In this document: piece by piece, positions 43,137 through 52,008 of the stretch
Position numbering within the stretch: position 1 is the first letter of the stretch
Layout of the letters: each line of letters starts with the position of its first letter
Assembly (NCBI RefSeq): GCF_019915265.1
Contig: NZ_CP082780.1
Coordinates: 1,178,001 to 1,242,000, forward strand
From: Bacillus aquiflavi
GTDB lineage: Bacteria > Bacillota > Bacilli > Bacillales > Cytobacillaceae
Length of the DNA stretch: 64,000 nt
Direction of reading: 5' to 3'
Notes under the pieces: model-generated
Told to the model about the DNA's origin: nothing
The model's database searches: none
What the model saw: only the letters and a program-made list of their open reading frames with translations
Translations under genes and position numbers: made by a program

Positions 43137-43143
43137 GATAAAA

Positions 43144-43177
43144 ATCAACTTTTTTTGTAGACTGATGTTGATCTTTT
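43144..43177 (+). terminator. Terminator after ymxH
   Basis: ATCAAC (43144-43149) pairs with GTTGAT (43167-43172), followed by CTTTTT. It overlaps the start of repeat copy E. Confidence 0.5.
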
Positions 43178-43220
43178 TAAAGGGCAAGTAAATTCACGGC
43201 GGGGCATTTGTCACAGTTTA
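43158..43220 (+). repeat. Dispersed structured intergenic repeat, copy E (internally shortened)
   Basis: TAGACTG (43158-43164) pairs with CAGTTTA (43214-43220), including one G-U pair, as the outer stem. The 3' part GGGCATTTGTCACAGTTT resembles GAGCGTTTGTCATCAGTTT of copy D. The central GTCGAGG block is missing. The rest of the 315-base ymxH-dpaA gap is AT-rich with a possible sigma-K promoter. Confidence 0.5.
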
Positions 43221-43343
43221 AAAGCCTCGCTTCATTTTTTCTCTCACGTAAAAAATAAACGTTACAAAGCGCATTAGATTGAAAATTCCCCATATTAATT
43301 TCTCCTATCTTGTTAAATCATTAAAAAACCATTTACTAAATTC

Positions 43344-43371
43344 ACCGATTTTTTATTACTTACATAAAATG
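43344..43371 (+). promoter_or_regulatory. Possible sigma-K promoter of dpaAB
   Basis: ACC at 43344-43346, a 16-base spacer and CATAAAATG (43363-43371) resemble the sigma-K pattern (AC, then CATANNNTA) with one mismatch at the last base. The spoVF (dpaAB) operon is sigma-K dependent in B. subtilis, which supports the reading. Confidence 0.38.
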
Positions 43372-43451
43372 TGGCAGTAGTTCGTTTTTTTGCCCGTTTT
43401 TTAAGCTTGATCTATTAACGGTTCATTTTATTTAAAGAAGGTGACAATTTC

Positions 43452-44351
43452 ATGTTGACTGGTATGCAGATCACAATTATTGGCGGCGATGCACGACAAC
43501 TTGAGATTATAAGAAAGCTAAATGAGTTGGATGCAAAGCTGTCTTTAATTGGATTCGAACAGCTTGATCATGCCTTTACCGGTGCGGTGAAGGAAAAGTT
43601 TCCAGACTATGAACTTTCTGAAACAGATGCAATCATTTTACCTGTAACGGGTACGAGTTTAGAAGGACAGGTTGAAACAATATTTTCTAATCAAAAAGTG
43701 ATCTTGTCAGAAGAATTACTATTAAAAACACCTTCCCGCTGCACCATTTATTCTGGAATAAGCAATTCATATTTAAATGGGATCACAAAAAAGGCTGATC
43801 GTCGTCTTGTCCAATTGTTTGAACGGGATGACGTTGCTATTTATAATTCAATTCCGACGGTTGAAGGAACAATTATGATGGCAATTCAGCATACGGATTT
43901 TACAATCCACGGTTCCAATATTGTAGTTTTAGGATTAGGTAGAGTTGGAATGACAGTTGCCCGCAATTTTCAATCTCTCGGAGCAAATGTAAAAGTGGGA
44001 GCGCGAAGAAGCGAACATATTGCCCGGATAACTGAAATGGGCTTAACACCTTTCTATTTAAGTGAGATCGAGCAAGTTGTTAAGGATGCAGATATTTGTA
44101 TTAATACAATCCCGCATTTAATCGTGAAAGCAGCAGTTATTGCAAAGATGCCTTCGCATACTTTAATAATTGATCTTGCGTCCAAACCAGGCGGTACAGA
44201 TTTTCGATATGCAGAAAAACGCGGAATTAAAGCGTTATTAGCACCAAGTTTACCAGGAATCGTTGCACCTAAATCGGCTGGGAAAATTTTAGCAAACGTT
44301 TTAGCTCAACTGCTTGAGGAAGATTTTAATAAACGAAAGGGGAAAAAATGA
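43452..44351 (+). CDS. dpaA: Dipicolinate synthase subunit A
   Basis: A 299-residue NAD(P)-binding protein that, with DpaB, makes dipicolinic acid, which loads the spore core with calcium. The first Rossmann-like domain begins M-Q-I-T-I-I-G-G-D-A-R. A second dinucleotide fold has V-V-L-G-L-G-R-V-G-M-T-V-A-R near residue 160. D-L-A-S-K-P-G-G-T-D-F is conserved. Also called spoVFA. The stop overlaps dpaB (ATGA). Confidence 0.96.
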   Translation: MLTGMQITIIGGDARQLEIIRKLNELDAKLSLIGFEQLDHAFTGAVKEKFPDYELSETDAIILPVTGTSLEGQVETIFSNQKVILSEELLLKTPSRCTIYSGISNSYLNGITKKADRRLVQLFERDDVAIYNSIPTVEGTIMMAIQHTDFTIHGSNIVVLGLGRVGMTVARNFQSLGANVKVGARRSEHIARITEMGLTPFYLSEIEQVVKDADICINTIPHLIVKAAVIAKMPSHTLIIDLASKPGGTDFRYAEKRGIKALLAPSLPGIVAPKSAGKILANVLAQLLEEDFNKRKGKK

Positions 44352-44953
44352 GCATGTTGTTAAAAGGAAAAAAAGTCGGCTTTGGTCTAACAGGATCTCA
44401 TTGTACGTACGATGCGGTATTTCCCGAGATAGAAAAGCTTGTCAATGAAGGTGCTGAAGTTTTTCCAGTTGTTACTTTTACCGTCAAATCATCAACAACT
44501 CGATTTGGAAAAGGAGACGAATGGGTACAAAGAATAGAAAATCTAACTGGCCGTAGTGTGGTGGATTCGATCGTTGAGGCTGAACCATTTGGTCCGAAAA
44601 ATCCGCTTGATTGCATGATCATAGCACCTTTAACCGGAAATTCAATGAGTAAATTCGCAAATGCACTTACCGATTCACCTGTATTAATGGCAGCAAAAGC
44701 AACATTAAGGAATCAAAAGCCTGTTGTTGTTGGTTTTTCTACAAATGATGCGCTCGGATTAAATGGTGTAAATTTAATGAGACTTATGTCTGCAAAAAAC
44801 ATTTATTTCATTCCATTTGGTCAGGATGATCCAAAAAAAAAGCCTAATTCAATGGTTGCACAAATGTCCTTTTTAAAAGAGACGGTTTGTTCTGCGTTAG
44901 AAGGAAAACAACTTCAGCCAGTTATTATTGAAAGATTTCGTGTTGGGAAATAA
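44348..44953 (+). CDS. dpaB: Dipicolinate synthase subunit B
   Basis: A 201-residue flavoprotein-like subunit (HFCD fold) of dipicolinate synthase. It has K-V-G-F-G-L-T-G-S-H-C-T and I-A-P-L-T-G-N-S-M-S-K-F-A-N. The start overlaps the dpaA stop by four bases. Together with asd and dapA downstream, it draws 4-hydroxy-tetrahydrodipicolinate away from lysine synthesis late in sporulation. Confidence 0.96.
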   Translation: MSMLLKGKKVGFGLTGSHCTYDAVFPEIEKLVNEGAEVFPVVTFTVKSSTTRFGKGDEWVQRIENLTGRSVVDSIVEAEPFGPKNPLDCMIIAPLTGNSMSKFANALTDSPVLMAAKATLRNQKPVVVGFSTNDALGLNGVNLMRLMSAKNIYFIPFGQDDPKKKPNSMVAQMSFLKETVCSALEGKQLQPVIIERFRVGK

Positions 44954-44971
44954 TCAAAAAAAAAAATTTTA

Positions 44972-45048
44972 TTTCATTAACGGATGAATATGTTAAAATA
45001 AATGATATTATAAAGGCAATATTCAAGCTCGGTTATACCGGGCTTGAA
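44972..45048 (+). promoter_or_regulatory. Possible promoter and leader hairpin of asd-dapG-dapA
   Basis: TTTCAT (44972-44977), 16 bases and TAAAAT (44994-44999) preceded by TGT form a weak promoter. An 11-pair hairpin follows: TTCAAGCTCGG (45022-45032) with CCGGGCTTGAA (45038-45048), loop TTATA. It has no T tract after it on this strand, so it is not a standard terminator. Confidence 0.4.
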
Positions 45049-45126
45049 AAAAGTATTTAAAGTCTAATTTTGACTGACGCCTTATGCCTTATAAGGAAAT
45101 GATATATACTGGAAGGGGATGCAAAA

Positions 45127-46176
45127 ATGAGTCAGACAAATGGATTTCACGTTGCGGTTGTAGGGGCTACGGGTGCAGTTGGTGAACAAATACTTGAAAC
45201 GTTAACGAAACGACAATTCCCAATTTCAAAATTAACACTACTGTCATCAGCTCGATCTGCTGAAAAAAAAATCTTCCATCAAGGAAAAGAAATAATAGTT
45301 GAGGAAGCAAAGCCTGACTCTTTTACAGGAGTAGATATCGCATTGTTTAGTGCAGGGGGAAGCGTATCAAGGGAGCTTGCTCCTGAAGCAGTAAAACGGG
45401 GAGCAATTGTTATAGATAATACAAGTGCTTTCCGAATGGCTTGAGATGTACCGCTTGTTGTACCTGAAGTTAATGAATATGAATTGCATAATCATAACGG
45501 CATTATCGCAAATCCAAATTGTTCAACGATCCAAATGGTCGTAACGTTAGAACCGATACGAAAGCAGTATGGTTTAAAGAAAGTGATTGTGTCAACTTAT
45601 CAAGCTGTTTCTGGTGCAGGAGCAGCAGCTATTGATGAATTAAATCATCAAACACAATCAATTTTGAACAAGCAACCATTTGAACCGAAAATTTTACCGG
45701 TAAAAGGAGCAAATAAGCATTATCAAATTGCTTTTAATGCTATACCTCAAATTGATCAATTTGAAGATAATGGATATACTTTTGAAGAAATGAAAATGAT
45801 TAATGAAACAAAGAAAATTATGAGTATGCCAGAGTTGCAAGTTGCAGCTACTTGTGTCCGTTTGCCAGTTGCTGTCGGTCATTCTGAATCAGTTTATCTT
45901 GAAGTTAAAAAAACTGACGTAACAGCTGCCGATATGAAAACATTATTAAGCGATGCTCCAGGAATTACTTTACAAGATAATCCTGAAAATCAGTTATACC
46001 CGATGCCTGCTGATTGTGTTGGAAAATCTGATGTTTTTGTAGGACGTATTCGTAAAGATTTAGATGAGGCTTCAGGCTTTCATATGTGGATCGTTGCTGA
46101 TAATCTATTAAAAGGTGCAGCTTTAAATTCAGTTCAAATTGCAGAAAGTTTAGTAAAACTAGGATTAGTAAAATAA
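45127..46176 (+). pseudogene. asd: Aspartate-semialdehyde dehydrogenase, interrupted by an in-frame TGA
   Basis: Asd reduces aspartyl phosphate to the semialdehyde, feeding lysine, dipicolinate, threonine and methionine. The N-terminal G-A-T-G-A-V-G-E-Q nucleotide motif and the catalytic cysteine (codon 132, N-P-N-C-S-T-I-Q) are intact. Codon 106 is TGA (45442-45444), in S-A-F-R-M-A-stop-D-V-P-L-V-V-P. The family has two acidic residues there (usually D-E), so several bases differ from what is expected, not one. The frame is otherwise unbroken to 46176. Asd should be essential for peptidoglycan, so error or compensation needs checking. Confidence 0.9.
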
Positions 46177-46218
46177 AAGACTAAAAGACAACAGGTTATG
46201 ATTTACTGAGGTGTTATA

Positions 46219-47451
46219 ATGAAAATAGTTGTACAAAAGTTTGGCGGGACTTCAGTTCGTGATGAAAATAGCCGTGCTTATGCTAGAAAGCACATTGAAA
46301 CCGCACTAGCAGAAGGTTTTAAAGTTGTTGTTGTAGTATCTGCTATGGGACGTCAAGGTGACCCGTATGCAACTGATACATTATTATCTTTAGTGAATGG
46401 AAAGAATAGCAAAATAAATAAACGGGAACAAGATTTACTCATGTCTTGTGGTGAAATTATTTCAAGTATCGTTTTTGCAAATATGCTTCTTGAAAGCGGA
46501 ATAAAAGCGACAGCGTATACAGGGGCACAAGCTGGATTTCAAACAACTTCCAATCATACGAATGCAAAGATTTCTGACATGAAATGTGACCGTTTACTTC
46601 GAGAGCTTGAGCAAGTTGATGTTGTCGTAGTAGCAGGCTTTCAAGGAGTTGCTAAAAATGGAGATGTAACAACTATAGGTAGAGGTGGAAGCGATACATC
46701 AGCCGCGGCCCTTGGAGCTGCATTAAATGTAGAGTGGATTGATATATTTACAGATGTAGCAGGAATTATGACAGCTGATCCGCGGATTGCTGAAAATGCC
46801 AGACCTTTAGCAAACGTTACTTATAACGAAGTGTGCAATATGGCTTATCAAGGAGCAAAAGTAATTCATCCTCGGGCTGTTGAAATTGCAATGCAAGCAA
46901 AAGTACCTATTCGGATTAGATCAACTTACGATGACGGGCTTGGAACTCTTGTTACTTCATTAAATAAAGATCATAAAGTAAGCGATATTCGCGAACGTCT
47001 TGTTACAGGTATAGCACATGTCGCGAATATTACGCAAATTAAAGTATATGCAAAAAAAGATCAATATAATCTTCAGTCAGAAGTGTTTAAAGGCATGGCA
47101 AATGAGAATATAAGTGTTGACTTTATTAATATTTCTCCTAACGGCGTTATTTACACTGTAACGGAAGATACATCAGAGAAGGCTATTGAAGTTTTGAAAA
47201 AGCTTGAATATGAGTATGAAGTAGAACGCAATTGTGCAAAAGTATCAGTAGTCGGTGCAGGAATTACAGGGGTGCCGGGAGTTACTGCTAAAATTGTAAC
47301 AGCTTTATCTGAGAAAGGAATTCGCATTCTTCAATCAGCAGACAGTCATACAACGATATGGGTTCTTGTGAAACAAGAAGATCTTTTCGGTGCAGTCAAT
47401 GCTTTACATGACGTCTTCCATTTAGAAAGTGAAGTATTAGAATACGAGTAA
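46219..47451 (+). CDS. dapG: Aspartokinase I
   Basis: A 410-residue kinase that phosphorylates aspartate, the first step to lysine and dipicolinate. The N-terminal motif K-F-G-G-T-S-V and T-I-G-R-G-G-S-D-T-S-A-A form the catalytic core. Two ACT domains at the C-terminus provide feedback binding; in B. subtilis DapG responds to meso-diaminopimelate. GAGGTG precedes the ATG. It lies 42 bases after asd in the asd-dapG-dapA operon. Confidence 0.95.
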   Translation: MKIVVQKFGGTSVRDENSRAYARKHIETALAEGFKVVVVVSAMGRQGDPYATDTLLSLVNGKNSKINKREQDLLMSCGEIISSIVFANMLLESGIKATAYTGAQAGFQTTSNHTNAKISDMKCDRLLRELEQVDVVVVAGFQGVAKNGDVTTIGRGGSDTSAAALGAALNVEWIDIFTDVAGIMTADPRIAENARPLANVTYNEVCNMAYQGAKVIHPRAVEIAMQAKVPIRIRSTYDDGLGTLVTSLNKDHKVSDIRERLVTGIAHVANITQIKVYAKKDQYNLQSEVFKGMANENISVDFINISPNGVIYTVTEDTSEKAIEVLKKLEYEYEVERNCAKVSVVGAGITGVPGVTAKIVTALSEKGIRILQSADSHTTIWVLVKQEDLFGAVNALHDVFHLESEVLEYE

Positions 47452-47506
47452 AAGGTTTTTAATTTTTGTAAAATAAAATGATAAGAATAAAAAAGGAAGT
47501 GGAGTA

Positions 47507-48373
47507 ATGGTTCTTTTTGGTCGAGTTTCAACGGCGATGGTAACGCCATTTGATAAAAAAGGACATGTCGATTTTACTAAAACAACGCACCTTATCAATC
47601 ATTTAATCGACAATGGTACTGAATCAATAGTTGTTGCAGGAACTACAGGAGAATCACCAACACTAACTAAGGAAGAAAAACTGGCACTATTTGATCATGT
47701 AGTAAAAGTTGTTGACAAACGTGTTCCTGTTATTGCAGGTACAGGCAGTAATGACACATATAGCTCTCTTGAATTAACAAAAAAGGCAACTGAGCTTGGT
47801 GTTGATGGAATTATGCTTGTTGCACCTTATTATAACAAGCCCAATCAAGAAGGACTGTATCAACATTTTAAAACGATTGCAGAAAACACAAACTTACCAG
47901 TAATGGTCTATAATATTCCAAGTAGATCTGTTGTGAATATTGAGCCAGAAACAATTATTCACCTTTCTAAAATTTCTAATATTGTTGCAGTAAAAGAAGC
48001 AAGCGGAGACTTAAATGCGATGACGAAGATTATTGCTAATACAGATAAGGATTTTCTTCTTTATAGCGGAGACGATGGTCTAGCATTACCGGTATTAGCA
48101 ATCGGAGGAGTCGGAGTTGTTTCTGTTGCTTCCCATGTTGTCGGTAACGAATTACTTGAAATGGTGCAAGCGTTTTTAAACGGCAATCATGAAAAAGCTG
48201 CAAAAATTCATCAGCAATTATTACCGATTGTAGAAGGGTTATTTGCAGCCCCTAATCCAGTACCTGTGAAAACAGCTCTACAGTTAAAAGGTTTGGATGT
48301 GGGCTCAGTTCGATTGCCGCTAGTGCCATTAACAGAACAAGAGCGATTAACGCTGTTAAATTTATTGAACTAA
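47507..48373 (+). CDS. dapA: 4-hydroxy-tetrahydrodipicolinate synthase
   Basis: A 288-residue TIM-barrel aldolase that condenses pyruvate with aspartate semialdehyde. It has G-T-T-G-E-S-P-T-L, the substrate tyrosine in V-Y-N-I-P-S-R, and the Schiff-base lysine in V-A-V-K-E-A-S-G-D. GGAAGTGGAGTA precedes the ATG. Its product is used both by the lysine pathway and by DpaAB. Confidence 0.97.
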   Translation: MVLFGRVSTAMVTPFDKKGHVDFTKTTHLINHLIDNGTESIVVAGTTGESPTLTKEEKLALFDHVVKVVDKRVPVIAGTGSNDTYSSLELTKKATELGVDGIMLVAPYYNKPNQEGLYQHFKTIAENTNLPVMVYNIPSRSVVNIEPETIIHLSKISNIVAVKEASGDLNAMTKIIANTDKDFLLYSGDDGLALPVLAIGGVGVVSVASHVVGNELLEMVQAFLNGNHEKAAKIHQQLLPIVEGLFAAPNPVPVKTALQLKGLDVGSVRLPLVPLTEQERLTLLNLLN

Positions 48374-48396
48374 TGATCCTATAGGTTACAGATATA

Positions 48397-48463
48397 GACA
48401 ATGTCGATATTTAGGGCAAAAATCGCAAGCAAGGAAGAATGCGAGCGTTTGCCAACAGTCTTA
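48397..48463 (+). repeat. Dispersed structured intergenic repeat, copy F (3' part)
   Basis: Contains ATCGCAAGCAAGGAAGAATG followed by GCGAGCGTTTGCCAACAGTCTTAA. The second part is nearly identical to the end of copy G. The GTCGAGG core is absent, so this is a truncated copy. The 5' limit is uncertain. Confidence 0.62.
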
Positions 48464-48499
48464 AACCTATCAGTAATAAATACACTGATAGGTTTTTTA
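48463..48499 (+). terminator. Intrinsic terminator after dapA
   Basis: AAACCTATCAGT (48463-48474) pairs with ACTGATAGGTTT (48484-48495), followed by more T residues. The rest of the 521-base dapA-rnjB gap to 48813 is AT-rich; I see no gene or RNA in it. Confidence 0.85.
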
Positions 48500-48813
48500 A
48501 TTGATAAGAAAGAAACTAACAAATGATCGGTTTTAATGAATATGAAGATTTTAGGATAAAAATGGGGAAAAGGAAAGTTTTGCGGGGCTGGATAAAGGCC
48601 TCTCATTTTTTTGAAAAATAAAGCTGTGATATGATGTACAAAGCTCTCCATTTTACGATTAATCATTAGAAAGTTACTTTTTTTGAAACATTAAGAAGAC
48701 GAAGAAACAATTATATCCTGAAAAAAGTGATAGGTACATGAATGAATAAAGCGTAAAAATTGGCGTTTCGTTTTATTTTTATAAGGTTTCCTCATATATT
48801 TTCTGTAAATTAG

Positions 48814-48843
48814 TTGTAAAGCTTTTCTATCATAACGTATAAT
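48814..48843 (+). promoter_or_regulatory. Sigma-A promoter of rnjB
   Basis: TTGTAA (48814-48819), an 18-base spacer and a perfect TATAAT (48838-48843), about 45 bases before the ribosome binding site. Confidence 0.6.
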
Positions 48844-48894
48844 AATGTTATCGGTTCTTGGTCGGCTTCATAACAACATAGGAGGAAAACACAA

Positions 48895-50562
48895 TTGAAT
48901 ATTAAAAAGGCGGAAAGCATCAAATTAATCGCCCTCGGGGGAGTAGGCGAACTTGGAAAGAACATGTACGTTGTTGAAGTAAACGAGGAGATATTTATCG
49001 TTGATGCGGGTTTAATGTTCCCTGAGGATGAAATGCTTGGGATAGATGTAGTTATCCCAGATATTTCTTATTTAACACAAAATCAAGATAGAGTAAAAGC
49101 AATATTGTTAACACACGGGCATGAAGATCATATCGGTGCACTCCCATATGTTTTAGATGCTCTCAATGTACCTGTATATGGCACTCGCTTAACGCTTGCT
49201 TTAGTAAAAGCAAAACTAAAAGAGCAAGGTTTTAAAGGAACGGTTAAGTTTAATGAAATTAACTCCAGTTCGAGACTTTCATTTTCTTATGCAGAAATCT
49301 CTTTTTTTAAAACGAATCATAGTATTCCAGATTCTGTAGGCGTTTGTATTCATACTTCTGAAGGAGCGATTGTCCATACAGGCGATTTTAAATTTGATCA
49401 ATCAGCTTCTGAATTATATCGACCTGAGATCGGAAAGATGGATCGAATAGGTGATGAAGGAGTCTTATGCTTACTATCAGATAGTACCGAAGCGGAAAAA
49501 CCTGGTTATACTATTTCAGAAGCGGTTGTAGCTCGTCAAACATGTGATGCATTTAGTAGTGCCAAGGGACGGATTATTGTTGCTTGTTTTGCTTCAGATA
49601 TTAATCGCATCCAACACGTCTTCAATGCGGCACATAAAAATGGCCGAAAAGTAGCTGTTGTTGGAAAAAACTTACTGCGTATTTATGAGATTGCTTTTAG
49701 GCTTGGCTATTTAAATATTCCTGAAAATTTAATGATACCGATAGGGGATATTGATAAATACGATCATAATCAAATCGTGATCCTAACGACTGGAAATCAA
49801 GGGGAACCAATTGAAGTACTACAAAAAATTGCTAAGCAAACTCATAAGCAAGTTCACATTCAACAAGGCGATAGTGTGTTAATTGCGGCTTCTCCTATAA
49901 GGGGAAGTGAACTATTGATATTTAGAACAATTGATCTCATTTACCGTGCTGGTGCCAATGTTTTGTTGGGGTCTCGAACTGTTAAAGTTTCAAGCCACGG
50001 CAGTGAAGAAGAATTGAAGTTAATGCTAAACTTAATGAGACCAAAATTTTTTATCCCTGTTCATGGAGAATACCGTATGTTGAAAGCTCATGCAAAAATT
50101 GCCGAGTCAACAAATGTTCCAACTGAGAATATTTTAATTCCTGATAAGGGTGAAGTCATTGAAATTAAACATGGCAAAATACGTTCGGCTGGAAGAGTTC
50201 CAGCAGGCAACGTTTTAATCGATGGTTACGGTATCGGTGACGTCGGTAATATTGTATTAAGAGATCGAAAACTTTTATCACAAGATGGAATTTTGTTAAC
50301 AGTTGTTACTTTAAATCGAAAAGAAAAGCGGATTGCAGCTGGTCCTGAAATCATTTCAAGAGGCTTTGTATATGTACGTGAATCTGAAAAGCTAATTGAG
50401 GAGGCCACAAAAATTGTTCGTGATATTGTAGAAAAGAATATTACGAAAGATATTTTTGATTGGAGTGGCTTAAAGCAAGAAATGCGTGATTCGTTAAATT
50501 ATTATTTATTTGAAAAAACGAAGCGAAGACCAATGATTTTACCGATTATTATGGAAGTTTAA
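48895..50562 (+). CDS. rnjB: Ribonuclease J2
   Basis: A 555-residue metallo-beta-lactamase/beta-CASP RNase, partner of RNase J1 in RNA decay and maturation. The zinc motif is H-G-H-E-D-H-I-G-A. The CASP motifs follow, with V-S-S-H-G-S-E-E-E-L and F-F-I-P-V-H-G-E-Y-R-M-L. The start is TTG 48895 after GGAGGAAAACACAA. Known as ymfA in older B. subtilis maps, in the same dapA-rnjB-tepA order. Length equals the B. subtilis protein. Confidence 0.95.
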   Translation: MNIKKAESIKLIALGGVGELGKNMYVVEVNEEIFIVDAGLMFPEDEMLGIDVVIPDISYLTQNQDRVKAILLTHGHEDHIGALPYVLDALNVPVYGTRLTLALVKAKLKEQGFKGTVKFNEINSSSRLSFSYAEISFFKTNHSIPDSVGVCIHTSEGAIVHTGDFKFDQSASELYRPEIGKMDRIGDEGVLCLLSDSTEAEKPGYTISEAVVARQTCDAFSSAKGRIIVACFASDINRIQHVFNAAHKNGRKVAVVGKNLLRIYEIAFRLGYLNIPENLMIPIGDIDKYDHNQIVILTTGNQGEPIEVLQKIAKQTHKQVHIQQGDSVLIAASPIRGSELLIFRTIDLIYRAGANVLLGSRTVKVSSHGSEEELKLMLNLMRPKFFIPVHGEYRMLKAHAKIAESTNVPTENILIPDKGEVIEIKHGKIRSAGRVPAGNVLIDGYGIGDVGNIVLRDRKLLSQDGILLTVVTLNRKEKRIAAGPEIISRGFVYVRESEKLIEEATKIVRDIVEKNITKDIFDWSGLKQEMRDSLNYYLFEKTKRRPMILPIIMEV

Positions 50563-50591
50563 TCAATAGTCCTAAAGAAGTTTCCATACTC

Positions 50592-50700
50592 CTTTAGTGG
50601 TTGAAAATGCTTGTCAGTCAAGGCGCCAAGCAATGAGGCGGAAGTGAATAGAACAAGTGTTAACGAAGTGCAAGCAACGAGCGTTTGCCAACAGTCTTAA
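50592..50700 (+). repeat. Dispersed structured intergenic repeat, copy G
   Basis: A full copy with the TGCTTGTCAGTCAAGGCGCC core, GAATAGAAC, GTGCAAGCAACGAGCGTTTG and CAACAGTCTTAA. The inner stem is AAATGCTTG (50605-50613) with CGAGCGTTT (50678-50686), nine pairs with two G-U. CCTAAAGAA upstream of it resembles CCTTAAAGAA in the terminator that follows. Confidence 0.75.
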
Positions 50701-50735
50701 CAGCCTTAAAGAAAATTCTTTAAGGCTGTTTTTAT
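50699..50735 (+). terminator. Intrinsic terminator after rnjB
   Basis: ACAGCCTTAAAG (50700-50711) pairs with CTTTAAGGCTGT (50718-50729), followed by TTTTATTT. The rest of the 313-base gap to tepA shows nothing recognisable. Confidence 0.85.
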
Positions 50736-50875
50736 TTATAGTAAAAACGTTGTTTCTGTTAGAGTATTTGTTTGCTATTTAACTTATGTGAGGAAGAAAT
50801 GATTGAAAAGTTTCGCATGAAATTAATAAAGGAGCTCATACTAACTTTAATCATTCTAATGAAGGGAGAAGTCAG

Positions 50876-51625
50876 ATGGATAAAGAGAAAACGCAATACG
50901 GGGATCATTCAGACCAGCAAACGAAAATAAATGAGGAAAAAGCGTCTGGTATAATGGAAAAAATTCAACAGTTAGGACAAACAAATGTTCCTCAGCTTTC
51001 GCAAGATTCAAAAATACATTGTTTAACAATCATCGGTCAAATTGAAGGACATCTTCAACTTCCGCCACAAAACAAAACGACGAAATATGAACATATTATT
51101 CCACAAATCGTTGCAATTGAACAAAATACAAATATCGAGGGATTACTCATTGTTTTGAATACAGTTGGGGGTGATGTTGAGGCAGGTCTAGCTATATCTG
51201 AAATGCTTGCTTCGCTATCAAAACCAACTGTATCAATTGTACTGGGCGGAGGACATTCAATTGGTGTTCCGATCGCAGTTTCATGCGATTACTCGTTTAT
51301 TGCAGAAACTGCGACAATGACAATCCATCCAATACGTCTAACTGGTCTTGTCATTGGCGTTCCACAGTCGTTTGAGTATTTAGATAAAATGCAAGAAAGA
51401 GTAATCAAATTTGTGACTAAGCATTCGGATGTTTCTGAGAAAACCTTTAAGGAGCTCATGTTTGCTAAAGGAAATTTAACAAGAGACATTGGAACAAATA
51501 TTGTTGGAATAGAAGCGGTAAAGTATGAACTTATTAATGAAGTAGGTGGAATAGGTCAAGCGATGAAAAAATTGACCGAATTAATTGAATTAAATAAAGA
51601 TGAAAGCAGCAAGGTGATACAATGA
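50876..51625 (+). CDS. tepA: ClpP-like serine protease TepA (translocation-enhancing protein)
   Basis: A 249-residue ClpP/crotonase-fold protein. An N-terminal Gln-rich tail (about 1-45) precedes the protease fold. Fold elements are [14 protein letters not shown] and the nucleophile region [13 protein letters not shown]. subtilis TepA has been linked to protein export and, in sporulation studies, to degradation of small acid-soluble proteins. Its stop overlaps ylzJ by four bases. GAAGGGAGAAG precedes the ATG. Confidence 0.9.
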   Translation: MDKEKTQYGDHSDQQTKINEEKASGIMEKIQQLGQTNVPQLSQDSKIHCLTIIGQIEGHLQLPPQNKTTKYEHIIPQIVAIEQNTNIEGLLIVLNTVGGDVEAGLAISEMLASLSKPTVSIVLGGGHSIGVPIAVSCDYSFIAETATMTIHPIRLTGLVIGVPQSFEYLDKMQERVIKFVTKHSDVSEKTFKELMFAKGNLTRDIGTNIVGIEAVKYELINEVGGIGQAMKKLTELIELNKDESSKVIQ

Positions 51626-51834
51626 TTTTGTATACGATGATGCCTCGTGAACTTATTTTCTCTTTTGATCAAGCAGAGTATGGAAAGTATTCAACCATTA
51701 ATCATAATGGAATTCCTTTATTAGTAGAGCTAGCGAATGATGGGGATTTTCAAGTTGTCCGCGTATTAAGCAGTAACCCGCAACATTTCCTTGATAGCAG
51801 GTACATCCCGGGTTCAAAAATTTCATTACCTTAA
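51622..51834 (+). CDS. ylzJ: YlzJ-like small protein
   Basis: A 70-residue protein beginning [13 protein letters not shown], the YlzJ family signature, and ending Y-I-P-G-S-K-I. Its ATG overlaps the tepA stop, so the two are coupled. In spore formers it is regularly found between tepA and spoIIIE. No function is known to me. Confidence 0.85.
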   Translation: MILYTMMPRELIFSFDQAEYGKYSTINHNGIPLLVELANDGDFQVVRVLSSNPQHFLDSRYIPGSKISLP

Positions 51835-51882
51835 ATGAAATTAAAATTATCATGATTTCCTCGTTTTGGACAAGTGATGTGG

Positions 51883-51922
51883 TATAATAAACTTACGTCA
51901 AGAGCAGCCTATTTAGGCTGCT
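51883..51922 (+). promoter_or_regulatory. Extended -10 promoter and leader hairpin of spoIIIE
   Basis: A perfect TATAAT (51883-51888) preceded by TGG is an extended -10 element; the -35 is weak. About ten bases after the start lies GCAGCCT (51904-51910) with AGGCTGC (51915-51921) around ATTT, then TTTCGTT. The layout, a promoter followed at once by a terminator-like stem with TTTCG, resembles the rimP-nusA leader. Confidence 0.5.
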
Positions 51923-52008
51923 TTCGTTATTCTAAATAGAAGTGAAATACGATGGTAATAAAGTTTACATATATAGAAGGAATTAAAATTAAAAATAAAG
52001 GTGATAAG

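Noticed and set aside
45442-45444. TGA read as tryptophan or selenocysteine in asd
   Set aside because: Genes here use TGG for tryptophan and TGA as a normal stop (for example infB), and no SECIS-like need exists at a position that is acidic in relatives.
48379-48666. A 95-codon minus-strand frame in the dapA-rnjB gap
   Set aside because: It runs antisense through repeat copy F and the dapA terminator, has no ribosome binding site and no recognisable motif.
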